Below, piece by piece: positions 28,649 to 38,736 of a stretch of DNA of 64,000 bases; position 1 is the first letter of the stretch, and each line of letters starts with the position of its first letter. A program made the translations under genes and the position numbers. Source of the stretch: Paenibacillus senegalensis JC66 (GTDB lineage: Bacteria > Bacillota > Bacilli > Paenibacillales > NBRC-103111). The notes under the pieces were generated by a model. The model had not been told where the DNA came from and did no database searches. It was given only the letters and a program-made list of their open reading frames with translations. The stretch lies in the NCBI RefSeq assembly GCF_000285515.1, contig NZ_HE610957.1, positions 952,249 through 1,016,248 of the forward strand, written 5' to 3'.

Positions 28649-29614
28649 TTAAAACACCCCGCTTATCCATAATCCGATCGCCGCCAGCACAAATCCGGCC
28701 GCCCAAAAAGTAATAACCACTCTCCATTCCGACCATCCGACCAGCTCAAAATGGTGATGGATCGGACTCATTTTAAAGACCCGTCTCCCGGTCGTTTTAA
28801 AGGAAATCACTTGAATAATAACCGACAGCACTTCCATAACAAACACTCCGCCAATCAGGATTAACAGCAGCTCCGAGCGGGTAAGAATCGCCGCAGCAAC
28901 TATCCCTCCCCCTATTCCGAGTGAGCCGGTGTCCCCCATAAATACTTTGGCGGGATGGGCATTATAAACCAGAAATCCAAGAACGGCTCCGACCATAGCT
29001 GCAGTAAATACTGCTGTTTCCGGGCTATGCAGCTTCATTGCTATAACGACGAAAGCTCCGTAAGCTATCGCGCTCGTTCCGGCTAATAATCCGTCCAGTC
29101 CATCGGTGAAATTAACGGCGTTCGACATTCCCATCATAAAGAGAATTACGAATGCATAATAAAACCAGCCCAGCGGAATAGAGAAATTCAGTCCGGGAAT
29201 GTCGAGATAAGTCGGGTGTCCCATGCGGTAAAGCAGCACACATACAATAATCGAGACGATTAACTGGCCTGCCAGCTTTTGCTTCGCGGTCAAACCTAAT
29301 GAACGCTTAAAAGCAATTTTAATGTAATCATCCAAAAAGCCTACCAGCCCGTAACCAAGGGTTGCCACTAGCAAAATTACTAATTCAGGTGTTAAATCGG
29401 CAAAACGGAGGGCGGCCAGCGTCAGGGCGAGCATAATAATAACACCACCCATGGTCGGAGTGCCGGCCTTTTTAAGATGCGCTTGTGGTCCTTCCTCGCG
29501 GATTTGTTGTCCAAATTTCAGCGCGCGCAGCAATGGGATAAGCAGCGGGCCGGCCAATAAGGACAGCACGAATGCGGCGCCTAGAGGAAACATGATTTCT
29601 TTAAAATCTATCAC
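28649..29614 (-). CDS. mraY: Phospho-N-acetylmuramoyl-pentapeptide transferase
   Basis: Polytopic membrane enzyme that transfers phospho-MurNAc-pentapeptide to undecaprenyl phosphate to give lipid I. 321 residues, about ten membrane segments. Catalytic motifs are GFLDDYIKI (the DD pair), NAVNFTDGLDGLL, NAHPAKVFMGDTGSL and the histidine loop PIHHHFEL. The start is GTG at 29614 behind CAGGAGGGTATCC. It stands between murF and murD, as usual. Confidence 0.97.
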   Translation of the reverse strand: MIDFKEIMFPLGAAFVLSLLAGPLLIPLLRALKFGQQIREEGPQAHLKKAGTPTMGGVIIMLALTLAALRFADLTPELVILLVATLGYGLVGFLDDYIKIAFKRSLGLTAKQKLAGQLIVSIIVCVLLYRMGHPTYLDIPGLNFSIPLGWFYYAFVILFMMGMSNAVNFTDGLDGLLAGTSAIAYGAFVVIAMKLHSPETAVFTAAMVGAVLGFLVYNAHPAKVFMGDTGSLGIGGGIVAAAILTRSELLLILIGGVFVMEVLSVIIQVISFKTTGRRVFKMSPIHHHFELVGWSEWRVVITFWAAGFVLAAIGLWISGVF

Positions 29615-29680
29615 CGGATACCCTCCTGAATCTTATTCAAAACATACTTTTCTTCCTTACCTGTCACTTATGCAGCATGC

Positions 29681-31063
29681 TCATTGTACAGCTTGGATAA
29701 CCTCTTCTAGCTTCATGCCTCGCGAAGCCTTGAATAACACGAGATCCCCCGGGGAGAGCATCGAGGATAACTTCTTAACGAGCTCATTCTTATCCTCGAA
29801 CCACTGTACCTTGCCTGCTCCCAACACTTCTTTAGCCCCCAGCATAATATGATAAGCCAACGGCCCATAAGCAAACACATAATCAATTTGAGCGGGATCC
29901 AGCATCCGTCCGATCTCCAGATGAAATTCCAGTTCCCGTTCACCAAGCTCCAGCATGTCTCCGAGCACTACCATTTTAGTATGGTAGCCCTTTAACGTAT
30001 GCACGAGCTGAATAGCCGCTTTCATGGAAGATGGGTTTGCATTGTAAGCATCATTAAGCAGCAGTGCCCCGCAGCTGGCTTTGATCGATTCAATTCTCAT
30101 CGCGGATACTTTTAAATTTCGCAGTCCCTCGACAATATCTTTGTCCTGCACTCCCATATATTTGCAAACGGCGATAGCGCCAAGCGCGTTAATCACATTG
30201 TGCTCGCCCAGTAATGGAAGACTGAATCCGGGGGCATCTGGCCAGTTAATACGAAACTGCTGCCCTTCATGATCAAGCATGATGGCTAACGGATACAGAT
30301 CGTTCTGCGGACCGCTTCCGAACCGGTAACGTAAAAAGTGGTTCGGCTGCGGCATGGACGGGTAGGTATTATCAATCAACGGATCGTCCCCGTTGTAGGC
30401 AAAAAATCCGTCCTCCTTCAGGCCGCTCAAAATCTCGCACTTCGCCCGGGCAATTTCCTCCCGGCTGCCTAACTGCAGCAAATGAGCATCACCGATATTC
30501 GTTATGATGGCAGCCTCCGGCTGTGCCAGCCCGGTCAACAGCTCAATCTCGCCACGTCCACTCATGCCCATTTCCAAAACAGCCATTTCCGTCGATTCAT
30601 CCATTTGCAGCAAGGTAAGCGGCAGTCCAATATGATTGTTTAGATTTCCTTCCGTTTTATGAACCTTATATGTAGTAGATAAAATAGCTGCAGTCATATC
30701 TTTCGTCGTCGTCTTCCCGTTGCTGCCTGTAATGGCAATCACTCTTGCAGTAAGCTGATTGCGGTATGCGGTGGCCAGCTTCTGCAAGGCGGTCAAGCAA
30801 TTCTCCACGATAATAACCGGCATATCGGCTGGCGGCTCCCCCTGGTCCTGCTGCCAGAGAGACGCTGCCGCTCCTTTGGCAAAAGCTTCTGTCACAAAAG
30901 AATGTCCGTTAAACACATCGCCGATTAGCGGAACGAACAAACAACCGGTAGTTATTGCCCTGCTGTCCGTCGAAACTCCGGAAATCAGCTTATCCCGGGG
31001 AACACCCGGGACTAGCTTGCCTTCGGCCATCACTTCAATCTGTTCCAATGTCCGTTTAATCAC
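29681..31063 (-). CDS. murF: UDP-N-acetylmuramoyl-tripeptide--D-alanyl-D-alanine ligase
   Basis: Adds D-Ala-D-Ala to complete the UDP-MurNAc-pentapeptide. 460 residues; AITGSNGKTTTKDM ATP loop, then LNNHIGLPLTLL, LEMGMSGRGEI and LLNDAYNANPSSM, all MurF hallmarks. It starts with GTG overlapping the murE stop by 4 bases (GTGA), so the two are coupled. Ends 66 bp before mraY. No anomaly. Confidence 0.97.
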   Translation of the reverse strand: MIKRTLEQIEVMAEGKLVPGVPRDKLISGVSTDSRAITTGCLFVPLIGDVFNGHSFVTEAFAKGAAASLWQQDQGEPPADMPVIIVENCLTALQKLATAYRNQLTARVIAITGSNGKTTTKDMTAAILSTTYKVHKTEGNLNNHIGLPLTLLQMDESTEMAVLEMGMSGRGEIELLTGLAQPEAAIITNIGDAHLLQLGSREEIARAKCEILSGLKEDGFFAYNGDDPLIDNTYPSMPQPNHFLRYRFGSGPQNDLYPLAIMLDHEGQQFRINWPDAPGFSLPLLGEHNVINALGAIAVCKYMGVQDKDIVEGLRNLKVSAMRIESIKASCGALLLNDAYNANPSSMKAAIQLVHTLKGYHTKMVVLGDMLELGERELEFHLEIGRMLDPAQIDYVFAYGPLAYHIMLGAKEVLGAGKVQWFEDKNELVKKLSSMLSPGDLVLFKASRGMKLEEVIQAVQ

Positions 31064-32547
31064 GTTCTTCTTCCCCTTATCGCTTGACGAGCGGCTTCCC
31101 GATCATCGAAATGGCGGGTAGTTCCGTTAATGATCTGATAGGTTTCATGGCCTTTGCCAGCAATCAGAATAACGTCTTTAGGTCCGGCTTTATCTATTGC
31201 TCTCCGGATCGCCTCTTCCCGATCACTTATTTTCTCATATTGATCTGCCGTTAGTCCAGCCTCAAGCAGACCCGGTTCAATATCATCCAGAATCGCTTCC
31301 GGCTCCTCTGAACGCGGGTTATCGGAGGTTACAAAAACATAGTCGCTGTATCGCGCAGCGATCTCTCCCATCTGCGGACGTTTAGTACGATCGCGATCTC
31401 CCCCGCATCCAAACACTGAGAAAATCTGGCCTTCGGCAAACTCGCTAATTGTAGAAAGCGCATTTTCCAGACCGTCGGGAGTATGAGCATAATCGACCAG
31501 CACCAGGAAAGGCTGTCCTTCATCAACCACTTCCATTCTTCCCTGGACGGAACCCGTCCTCTCCAGACTGGACACAATCTCCTCCAAAGGAATGTTTTCC
31601 AGAAGCGCAGCGGCAACCGCGCCGAGCGCATTATAGACATTGAATTTCCCGATCAGCTTCAGGTTCACGTCCTGCTCGCCCTTGAAGGTGCTCAGCGTGA
31701 ACGCCGTCCCCTGTGAGGTAATGCGGATGTTATGAGCACGGACATCGGCCTCATTGTTGATGCCGTAGGTAATCACCTGCGCCGAGGTCATTCTTGCAAA
31801 ATATTCGGAAGCCGGATCATCCGCATTCAGAACCGCATAGCTTCTCTCCGCTTCAGACGAAGCATAGGTATTGCCCAGGCGGGAGAATAGGAGGCCCTTC
31901 GCTTCCCGATAGCGTTCCATAGTACCGTGATAATCGAGATGGTCCTGCGTTAAATTAGTGAATAGCGCGGTCCGGAAGTGCACCCCTTTGACTCTGCCCA
32001 TCTCGAGGGCATGGCTGGATACTTCCATTACGCAATAGTTTTCACCCTCATCCTTCATCTGCCGAAAAGATTTTTGCAGATCGGCCGCATCCTGAGTAGT
32101 GTTAAGCACAGGGTAAATTTGACCGCCTATCTTCATTTCGATCGTGCCCATCAGCCCTGTGCTGCAGCCATGATCGTTCAAGATTTTTTCGAGCAAGTAA
32201 GTCGTGGTGGTTTTCCCGTTGGTGCCGGTTACCCCGATGACCTTCAGTTCTTTACTCGGGTGTTGGTAGAAATGATCAGCGATAATGGCCATTGCCAGCC
32301 TGGAGTTTTTCACAATCAGCTGAGGCACTTCCACCTCCAGGCGCTTTTCAGTGACCAGAGCTGTCGCCCCATTGTCGATTGCTTGCCGGGCATAGTCATG
32401 TCCGTCCTTTAACGACCCGGTCAGGCAAATAAACAAGTCTCCTTCATTTACCTTTCGGGAGTCAATTTGTATTCCTTTTATCTTTGCCTGTTCGTTTCCG
32501 GTTAGCTTGGATGGGGTGATGAGAGAGGCCAGCTCTTTTATTTGCAT
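31060..32547 (-). CDS. murE: UDP-N-acetylmuramoyl-L-alanyl-D-glutamate--2,6-diaminopimelate ligase
   Basis: Adds meso-diaminopimelate as third residue of the stem peptide. 495 residues; GVTGTNGKTTTTYLL ATP loop and LTQDHLDYHGTMERY. The substrate motif DNPRSEEP near residue 409 is the DAP-specific form (lysine enzymes have DDPNN or similar). This fits the dapL gene in the same window. The ATG follows GGAGGTACCCCC. Upstream are three direct repeats of 67-68 bp instead of the usual short gap. Confidence 0.97.
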   Translation of the reverse strand: MQIKELASLITPSKLTGNEQAKIKGIQIDSRKVNEGDLFICLTGSLKDGHDYARQAIDNGATALVTEKRLEVEVPQLIVKNSRLAMAIIADHFYQHPSKELKVIGVTGTNGKTTTTYLLEKILNDHGCSTGLMGTIEMKIGGQIYPVLNTTQDAADLQKSFRQMKDEGENYCVMEVSSHALEMGRVKGVHFRTALFTNLTQDHLDYHGTMERYREAKGLLFSRLGNTYASSEAERSYAVLNADDPASEYFARMTSAQVITYGINNEADVRAHNIRITSQGTAFTLSTFKGEQDVNLKLIGKFNVYNALGAVAAALLENIPLEEIVSSLERTGSVQGRMEVVDEGQPFLVLVDYAHTPDGLENALSTISEFAEGQIFSVFGCGGDRDRTKRPQMGEIAARYSDYVFVTSDNPRSEEPEAILDDIEPGLLEAGLTADQYEKISDREEAIRRAIDKAGPKDVILIAGKGHETYQIINGTTRHFDDREAARQAIRGRRT

Positions 32548-32564
32548 GGGGGTACCTCCTCAAA

Positions 32565-32763
32565 GTTTTGTAGATAACATAGAAATTAGTGATTAGGTGG
32601 ATACAAAACTTGCTTCGAAAGCCTATGCTTCGTTTTGTAGATAACATAGAAATTAATTGATTAGGTGGATACAAAACTTGCTTCGAAAGCCTATGCTTCG
32701 TTTTGTAGATAACATAGAAATTAATTGACTAGGTGGATACAAAACTTGCTTCGAAAGCCTATA
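32565..32763. repeat. Three direct repeats of 67-68 bp between spoVD and murE
   Basis: Copies start at 32565 (67 bp), 32632 (68 bp) and 32700 (about 64 bp, end diverged). They differ by only a few bases. Each copy is bounded internally by an inverted pair GTTTTGTA ... TACAAAAC about 31 bases apart, then TTGCTTCGAAAGCCTATGCTTC. So the array can make three similar hairpins in the transcript leading to murE. It contains no credible gene. Confidence 0.92.
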
Positions 32764-32810
32764 CATTTCATGTATATTCCCTAAGCATCCATTTCATTAA
32801 GAAAAGCTTC

Positions 32811-34757
32811 TCACGGCTGGGCCGAGGTTTGCGGCGGCGGAGTTGACGACAAGTATATCCGGACTGTCGAGCCTTGCTCTACTTTCGTTCCCGCTTTCGG
32901 CGCCTGACTGATAACATAGGACCCGCTGCCCGATTGGGCTAAACGCAGATCTGACCGCAAATCCTCGTACAAGTCCTGCACCGTAGCCCCGACCATATCC
33001 GGGACAACTACCGGTACCGGCTCCCCATAACGATATTCGCGCTCCACCTGTTCTTTGCGGGGTTTGACTTCCAAGTAATGCAAGGTGTCCCCCATAATAT
33101 TTTTGACAATCGGAGCAGCGATCAAACCTCCGAACTGAATCCCTTGCGGATTATCCACAGCAATGTAGATCACAACCTGCGGGTCATCCGCCGGAGCAAA
33201 GCCGATGAATGATACGATATGCTCCGTTGGCGAATAGCGGCCATTGACCACCTTTTGAGCAGTACCTGTTTTACCGCCAACCCGATAGCCTTCCAAAAAT
33301 GCATTGCGCCCGGTTCCCTTGGCCACCACGCTTTCCAATGCTTCGCGTACTTGTTTGGACGTTTCCTCGGATATGACCCTTCTTACCATTTCAGGCTCTA
33401 TCGATTCTATTAATTCTCCGGTTTCCGGATGATACCAGCCCTTGGCCAGATGCGGCTGATACAGCACCCCGCCATTGATAGCAGCTGAAACGGCAGCAAC
33501 CTGCTGGATTGGGGTTACGGATACACCTTGGCCGAATGCGGTCGTCGCCAGTTCCACAGGGCCTACCTGTGAAGGCTTAAACAAAATCCCGTTTTCCTCT
33601 CCCCCGAGGTCGATTCCGGTTTTCTGGCCGAAGCCGAACTTCTTAATGTAATCGAACAACAGATCTTTCCCCAGCTTCTGGCCCATCACGACAAAACCAG
33701 GGTTACAGGAATTCTCGACCACCTGCAAAAAGGTTTCACTCCCGTGTCCTCCGCGCTTCCAGCAGCGCAGCCGTGCGCCTCCAACCTCGATCCAGCCCGG
33801 ATCATAGAAATGGTCATTATGCAAATCGATTTTGTTCTCTTCAATAGCTGCAGCTAGTGTAATGATTTTAAAGGTTGAACCCGGCTCATAGGTTTTCCAT
33901 ATCGGTAAATTGCGGTTATAGACTTCCGAAGGATACTGCTGAAATTGATCCGGAACGTATGTAGGCCGGCTGGACATTGCCAAAATCTCCCCGTTATTCG
34001 GATCCATCATGATCCCAATAATATTATCCGCTTGGAATTGCAGCATGGCCTGATCCAGTTCTCTTTCCATGACGGACTGCAAATAACTGTCAATCGTTAT
34101 TTGCAGATTCAGCCCGTCGCGGGGAGGCGTAAATTCATCCGAGGAATTCGGCATTTCCCTGCCCGCTGCATCGGACAAATAGGCTACACTGCCCGCCGAA
34201 CCGGTCAACAATCGATCATAGGTCGCTTCCAGCCCAGTCAAGCCCTGATTATCAATTCCAGTGATGCCTAACAGATGAGAGGCCATCGAACCAAACGGAT
34301 AATATCGTTTGTTGTCCTCAGTGACTACAATTCCAGGAAGACCAAGGCTGCGGATTTCCTGCGCCTTTTCTTGAGAAATTTTGCGCCCTCCCGGGCGAAT
34401 ATTTACGATTCTTTCCTTCTTCGTGATATCAGCCAAGATCTTCTCTTCAGACATCTGCAAAGCTGCCGCCAATCGGGCTGCTGTTTCCTCAGGCTCTTTA
34501 ATTTGGGCGGGAATCGCCATCACTGTAGGCGAACTGACGTTATAGGTCAGCCTGACCCCATTACGGTCCCAAATCTCACCCCGCTTAGCGGCAAAAGGAA
34601 TCGTTCTCCTCCATGAATCCTCTGCCATTTCAGCCAGTTCGGATCCTTTCCACAATTGCACGTAAGCCAATCTTACCACTAGCGAAAGAAAAAGCAATAT
34701 GCCTACCAGCATGGCTATCCACAGCCTGCGCCTTATCGTTACATTGGAAACCCGCAT
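32811..34757 (-). CDS. spoVD: Stage V sporulation protein D (class B PBP transpeptidase)
   Basis: Class B penicillin-binding protein for spore cortex synthesis, partner of SpoVE. 648 residues with one membrane segment near the N-terminus (RRLWIAMLVGILLFLSLVVRL), the dimerisation domain and the transpeptidase domain. Its motifs are GSTFK (active Ser), SCN in VENSCNPGF and KTGTAQ. A PASTA domain (VPDMVGATVQDLYEDL...) ends the protein. Start chosen at MRVSNVTIRRR behind AAAGGGGG; an upstream ATG lacks a ribosome site. It follows a related PBP gene, the same tandem as pbpB-spoVD in B. subtilis. Confidence 0.92.
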   Translation of the reverse strand: MRVSNVTIRRRLWIAMLVGILLFLSLVVRLAYVQLWKGSELAEMAEDSWRRTIPFAAKRGEIWDRNGVRLTYNVSSPTVMAIPAQIKEPEETAARLAAALQMSEEKILADITKKERIVNIRPGGRKISQEKAQEIRSLGLPGIVVTEDNKRYYPFGSMASHLLGITGIDNQGLTGLEATYDRLLTGSAGSVAYLSDAAGREMPNSSDEFTPPRDGLNLQITIDSYLQSVMERELDQAMLQFQADNIIGIMMDPNNGEILAMSSRPTYVPDQFQQYPSEVYNRNLPIWKTYEPGSTFKIITLAAAIEENKIDLHNDHFYDPGWIEVGGARLRCWKRGGHGSETFLQVVENSCNPGFVVMGQKLGKDLLFDYIKKFGFGQKTGIDLGGEENGILFKPSQVGPVELATTAFGQGVSVTPIQQVAAVSAAINGGVLYQPHLAKGWYHPETGELIESIEPEMVRRVISEETSKQVREALESVVAKGTGRNAFLEGYRVGGKTGTAQKVVNGRYSPTEHIVSFIGFAPADDPQVVIYIAVDNPQGIQFGGLIAAPIVKNIMGDTLHYLEVKPRKEQVEREYRYGEPVPVVVPDMVGATVQDLYEDLRSDLRLAQSGSGSYVISQAPKAGTKVEQGSTVRIYLSSTPPPQTSAQP

Positions 34758-34916
34758 GGACGAAATAACCCCCTTTGTCCCGTCAAGATCGTTCATATCC
34801 AGACTATTCGGGACAACCAGGGGTTAGAACAACTTGTCTTTCATGCTTGCCATTGCAATGCTGCAGCGCTCAGCCTTCAAAGCCGCCGGAAAGCCTGCTT
34901 TGGGATGATAACTTTT

Positions 34917-37268
34917 TTATGAGGATTCCTCATCTTGATTGCTTTCAGGCGTCTCGTCAGAATCTGTCTCTGCCTGGCCCTCTGCTTCGCCTTCATGCTC
35001 AACCTCTTCGTCCGGAGCTTCCCCTTCGGAGTTTTCGCTTGAATCTTCGCTTGAATCTTCGCTTGATTCATCGGGATCAGAAGCTGCTTCTTCCTCCGCC
35101 GTTAACGGCCGCAGCTGCAGCTGCGCCTTTCTTGCGGAAGTGTCATTGCTTTGTTCTTTAACGTAACCTTGTCCTTTAGTTACACATTGCACTTCCAGGA
35201 AGCTGCAGATCTCCATCGCCTCTCTCATGGACTTGCCTTTCAAGTCCGGGATGGGAAGCTTGGATGGATCTGAAGTTGCCAGATACACCTGCTGCGATGT
35301 CGAAACATCCAGTCCGGCGGCCGGGTATTGTGCAGTCACCTTGCTGCCCTCACCCAATGTTGAAGCCTGCAAGCCGACCTGACTTAATCTAGCTTTGGCA
35401 TTCTCCACAGAAATTCCGGTTATATCAGGCATTACTCTTGCCGAAGATTGATCACTGCGTTCCGACGGAGAAATGCTGGGCGGTATATTCAAATAACTGA
35501 GTGTCTGTGTCATAATCTCACGAAAAACACTGGTAGCAACCTCGCCGCCAAGCTGATAATTCCCCTTCAGGTCCGGCTGATTGACCAGGACCGCAATCAA
35601 AACTTGCGGATTGTCTACCGGTGCATAGCCGATAAAGGATACGAGCCATGTATCTCTGGAGTACTCTCTGGAGCCTTCGGGTACGATATTCGCTGTACCT
35701 GATTTCCCGGCAACCCGATAGCCGTCAATGTAAGCGATCCTGCCTGTACCCAGCTCCTGATTGGCCACCGTCTGCTCAAGGTATAGCCCGGTTTCTTTCG
35801 CCGTTTCCGGTGATACCACTTGAGCTACCTCCTGCGGCCCAAAGCTTTGCACCACTTCTTGGGTTTCTCTATCGCGAATGTTCCGCACCAGGTACGGCTT
35901 CATTAACTTTCCTTCATTCGCAACGGCTGCATAGGCAGTTACCTGCTGTAAAGCAGTGACGGTAACCTGGCCCTGCCCGAATGTAGCACGTGCGATATCG
36001 GACGGATACTGCATATGAATTTTTCCGGATACTTCGTTAGGGAGCTCGATGCCGGTCTTTTGTCCAAAGCCGAATCGGTCTATGTAGTCCTGCAGCCTAT
36101 CCTTTTTCAGACCTTCATAGCCCAGCTTGGCAAAAGCAACGTTACTGGAGCGGAGAAGCCCTTCCATGTACGTAATCGATCCCCAACCTGCACGGTTGTG
36201 GTCATGCACAGGGGCTCCCGGCACCTGAAGCGTACCGGACTGGAACCACGCTTCGGGATCAAACAATCCCTCTTCAATGGCTCCCGCCAGGGTTACCAGC
36301 TTGAACGTGGAGCCTGGTTCATATTGGGAGGAAATTGCGTGATTGATGAAATCAGACTGTCCGTTCACTTCCCAATATCGATTCGGATTAAAGTCGGGTA
36401 TGCTGGCCATCGACAGAATCTCCATCGTCTTCGGATCAACCGCAATCGCGGTTAAATTCTTTGGTTTCCACCTGTCATAAGCTTGGCGTAAAGCAGTCTC
36501 CGTGTAGAACTGGATATTCTGATCAATCGTCAGCTCCAAATCATTGCCGTCAACCGGCGGCGTGAAGGAAACCTTGGAATCAGGAAGCTCGACACCACGC
36601 CGATCCTTCTTGCGGGTAATATCGCCATCCGTGCCGGTAAGCTGTTCATTAAACATCATTTCGATGCCGCCTACCGCCTCACCCTCCTGGCTTAAATAGC
36701 CGAGAAGATGGGAGGCCAGCCTGTTGTTAGGATAGTAGCGCTTCTGCTCTTCCTTCAGATAGACGCCTACACTGTTAAATTCCGTTTTTTTCTTTAAATC
36801 TTCAATGAACTGCTCCAGCTCTTCCTTGCGGTCCGCATCCAAACGATAACCTTCGCTGCGGACGATAACCTCTCTGGCAAAACGAGTCCCGTCACTACGT
36901 TTTCTCGTCACAAGCTCCATCATTTTCTGTTCCAGCTTCAGTTTTTCGCTAGGATCATCCGACTCTCCAAGGAGATCGGCCAAGCCTTTTGCGACGATTT
37001 TCTCTATTCCCCGCTCGTTGATGATCTGCGGGTCCACGGCGACGGTATACGCCGCAGAGTCCTCGGCCAATACTTTGCCATTGCGGTCATAGATCGAACC
37101 CCGCTGTGCACGCAGCACTTCGCTTTGCTTCCATCGTATTTCCGCTTCGCTTTGCAGCCATGAAGCTTCTACCACTTGAATCCAATACATCCTGCCTATA
37201 AGCCCAAAAAACAGCAAAGAAAAACTTAGCCCGATCAGCAGAGATCTAACTTTAACTTTTTTATTCAT
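34917..37268 (-). CDS. pbpB: Class B penicillin-binding protein (PBP2B-type divisome transpeptidase)
   Basis: Septal cross-linking enzyme of the divisome. 783 residues: membrane segment LLIGLSFSLLFFGLIGRMYWI (about 9-29), dimerisation domain, transpeptidase domain with GSTFK, SSN (LRSSNVAF) and KSGTAN, then two PASTA domains (ARVMPDITGIS and KLPIPDLKGKS). The last about 50 residues are a very acidic Ser/Glu/Asp tail (repeats of SSED) that is not typical of PBP2B. The tail is partly encoded by 12 bp direct repeats near 35038-35072. It overlaps nothing and follows ftsL by 10 bp. Confidence 0.93.
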   Translation of the reverse strand: MNKKVKVRSLLIGLSFSLLFFGLIGRMYWIQVVEASWLQSEAEIRWKQSEVLRAQRGSIYDRNGKVLAEDSAAYTVAVDPQIINERGIEKIVAKGLADLLGESDDPSEKLKLEQKMMELVTRKRSDGTRFAREVIVRSEGYRLDADRKEELEQFIEDLKKKTEFNSVGVYLKEEQKRYYPNNRLASHLLGYLSQEGEAVGGIEMMFNEQLTGTDGDITRKKDRRGVELPDSKVSFTPPVDGNDLELTIDQNIQFYTETALRQAYDRWKPKNLTAIAVDPKTMEILSMASIPDFNPNRYWEVNGQSDFINHAISSQYEPGSTFKLVTLAGAIEEGLFDPEAWFQSGTLQVPGAPVHDHNRAGWGSITYMEGLLRSSNVAFAKLGYEGLKKDRLQDYIDRFGFGQKTGIELPNEVSGKIHMQYPSDIARATFGQGQVTVTALQQVTAYAAVANEGKLMKPYLVRNIRDRETQEVVQSFGPQEVAQVVSPETAKETGLYLEQTVANQELGTGRIAYIDGYRVAGKSGTANIVPEGSREYSRDTWLVSFIGYAPVDNPQVLIAVLVNQPDLKGNYQLGGEVATSVFREIMTQTLSYLNIPPSISPSERSDQSSARVMPDITGISVENAKARLSQVGLQASTLGEGSKVTAQYPAAGLDVSTSQQVYLATSDPSKLPIPDLKGKSMREAMEICSFLEVQCVTKGQGYVKEQSNDTSARKAQLQLRPLTAEEEAASDPDESSEDSSEDSSENSEGEAPDEEVEHEGEAEGQAETDSDETPESNQDEESS

Positions 37269-37278
37269 AGCTTATAAG

Positions 37279-37683
37279 CTAAGGCGTCTCCTCTGCAGAT
37301 TTCCCCTGAACAGCAGTGCCGGTTATCCGGATCACTTGATCCGGCGTGGCTGGGACTAACCCCTTCTGCTCCGCTCCTTGCTTGATCAGGCTGAGGTCAT
37401 TCATTTTGTCGATCTGCTGTTTCAGGCTGGTGTTTTCCGTTTCAAATTGGCGGATACTGGTTTCTAACTTATAAATCTGGTTATTCATTTGATAGATTTG
37501 AGCATAGCGCCACAGAATGGTGCCAGCAATCGCCACACATAAAAAGATCATTAACAAATAAATGATTTTTTCTTTCATAGGAATAGATTTCGCGCGATAG
37601 ACAATCGTCTGCTTTTCCTTATAACGCACCTGCTCCTGCCGATTCTGCTTTAACGCTGAGCTTCCATGCATATATTCCGCCAA
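37279..37683 (-). CDS. ftsL: FtsL-type cell division protein
   Basis: 134-residue bitopic protein: basic N-terminal tail (about 1-38), one membrane segment IIYLLMIFLCVAIAGTILW (40-58), then a heptad-rich extracellular helix (IYQMNNQIYKLETSIRQFETENTSLKQQ). This is the FtsL/DivIC architecture; position between rsmH and pbpB identifies FtsL. Sequence conservation in the family is low, so the assignment rests on topology and place. Works with DivIB and the septal PBP. Confidence 0.88.
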   Translation of the reverse strand: MAEYMHGSSALKQNRQEQVRYKEKQTIVYRAKSIPMKEKIIYLLMIFLCVAIAGTILWRYAQIYQMNNQIYKLETSIRQFETENTSLKQQIDKMNDLSLIKQGAEQKGLVPATPDQVIRITGTAVQGKSAEETP

Positions 37684-37704
37684 ACTTTCTCCTCCTTTTG
37701 AAGC

Positions 37705-38655
37705 CTAGAGTTTCTCGGCAATTCTTAATTTTGCTGATCTCGCGCGCGGATTATCCTTGAGCTCCCGCTCGGACGGGAGCAGCGGTTTTCTATTAACTAA
37801 TTTGAGTAGCGGGTTAAGACCGCACACACATACCGGAAGATCCGGCGGACACGTACAGCGGTTAATTTGTTTAGTAAAAGTCTGCTTGCATATACGGTCT
37901 TCCAAAGAGTGAAAGGTGATAACGCTTAGTCTGCCTCCCGGAGCGAGGCACTCGATCGCTTGCTCCAGCGCTGTCTGCAGAGCTCCCAGCTCATCATTCA
38001 CCGCAATCCGGATAGCTTGGAAGCTGCGCTTAGCCGGATGGGGGCCCGTTCTCCTGGCAGCAGCGGGAATGGCTTCCTTAATGATCTCTGCCAGCCGGAG
38101 TGTTGTACGGATAGGCTCTATATCCCTTTCCTGTTTCAGACGGGCTGCAATTCTCCTGGAAAATTTCTCTTCACCATACTCAAACAGGATGCGGGCAATT
38201 TCCTCTTCTTCCCACGTGTTGACCACATCATAAGCTGTCAATTCGGAAGAGGTGTCCATACGCATATCCAGCGCCGCTTCCTGATTGTAACTAAATCCGC
38301 GCTCAGCTTCATCGAGTTGAGGGGAAGAAACGCCAAGATCAAATAAAATTCCGTTAACTTGCGGAATTCCTTCATGGACAGGTATATCAAGACCCAATAA
38401 AACCTGTTTCAAATGGCGAAAATTGCTTTTGACCAGCGTGACATGATGTTCATATGACTGTAATTTGCTTGTCGCATGATGTATGGCCGTTTCGTCCTGG
38501 TCCAGTGCAATCAGCCTTCCCGGACCAGTCAGCCTTGATGCAATTCGCTCACTATGACCGGCACCTCCCAGAGTGCAGTCAACATAAATTCCATCAGGTT
38601 GAATATGTAAGCCATCAACAGCTTCTTCTAGCAGAACGGTTGTGTGCTGAAACAA
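37705..38655 (-). CDS. rsmH: 16S rRNA (cytosine(1402)-N(4))-methyltransferase
   Basis: SAM-dependent methyltransferase that modifies C1402 in the 16S rRNA P site. 316 residues starting [19 protein letters not shown] motif [13 protein letters not shown] near 26-38, then LIALDQDE and [15 protein letters not shown]; late conserved [17 protein letters not shown]. Conserved second gene of the dcw cluster after mraZ. Confidence 0.97.
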   Translation of the reverse strand: MFQHTTVLLEEAVDGLHIQPDGIYVDCTLGGAGHSERIASRLTGPGRLIALDQDETAIHHATSKLQSYEHHVTLVKSNFRHLKQVLLGLDIPVHEGIPQVNGILFDLGVSSPQLDEAERGFSYNQEAALDMRMDTSSELTAYDVVNTWEEEEIARILFEYGEEKFSRRIAARLKQERDIEPIRTTLRLAEIIKEAIPAAARRTGPHPAKRSFQAIRIAVNDELGALQTALEQAIECLAPGGRLSVITFHSLEDRICKQTFTKQINRCTCPPDLPVCVCGLNPLLKLVNRKPLLPSERELKDNPRARSAKLRIAEKL

Positions 38656-38736
38656 GAAAAGCCCTCCCGGATCGTTATTGAAATATTGGAGTGTGAAGAC
38701 TGGTCAGGCGTCGTCCAGCAAAGCGCGTGCGGACCC

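Noticed and set aside
34877..35071. Basic 64-codon frame with KIQAK repeats
   Set aside because: Alternate-frame reading of the 12 bp repeats that encode the acidic PBP tail.
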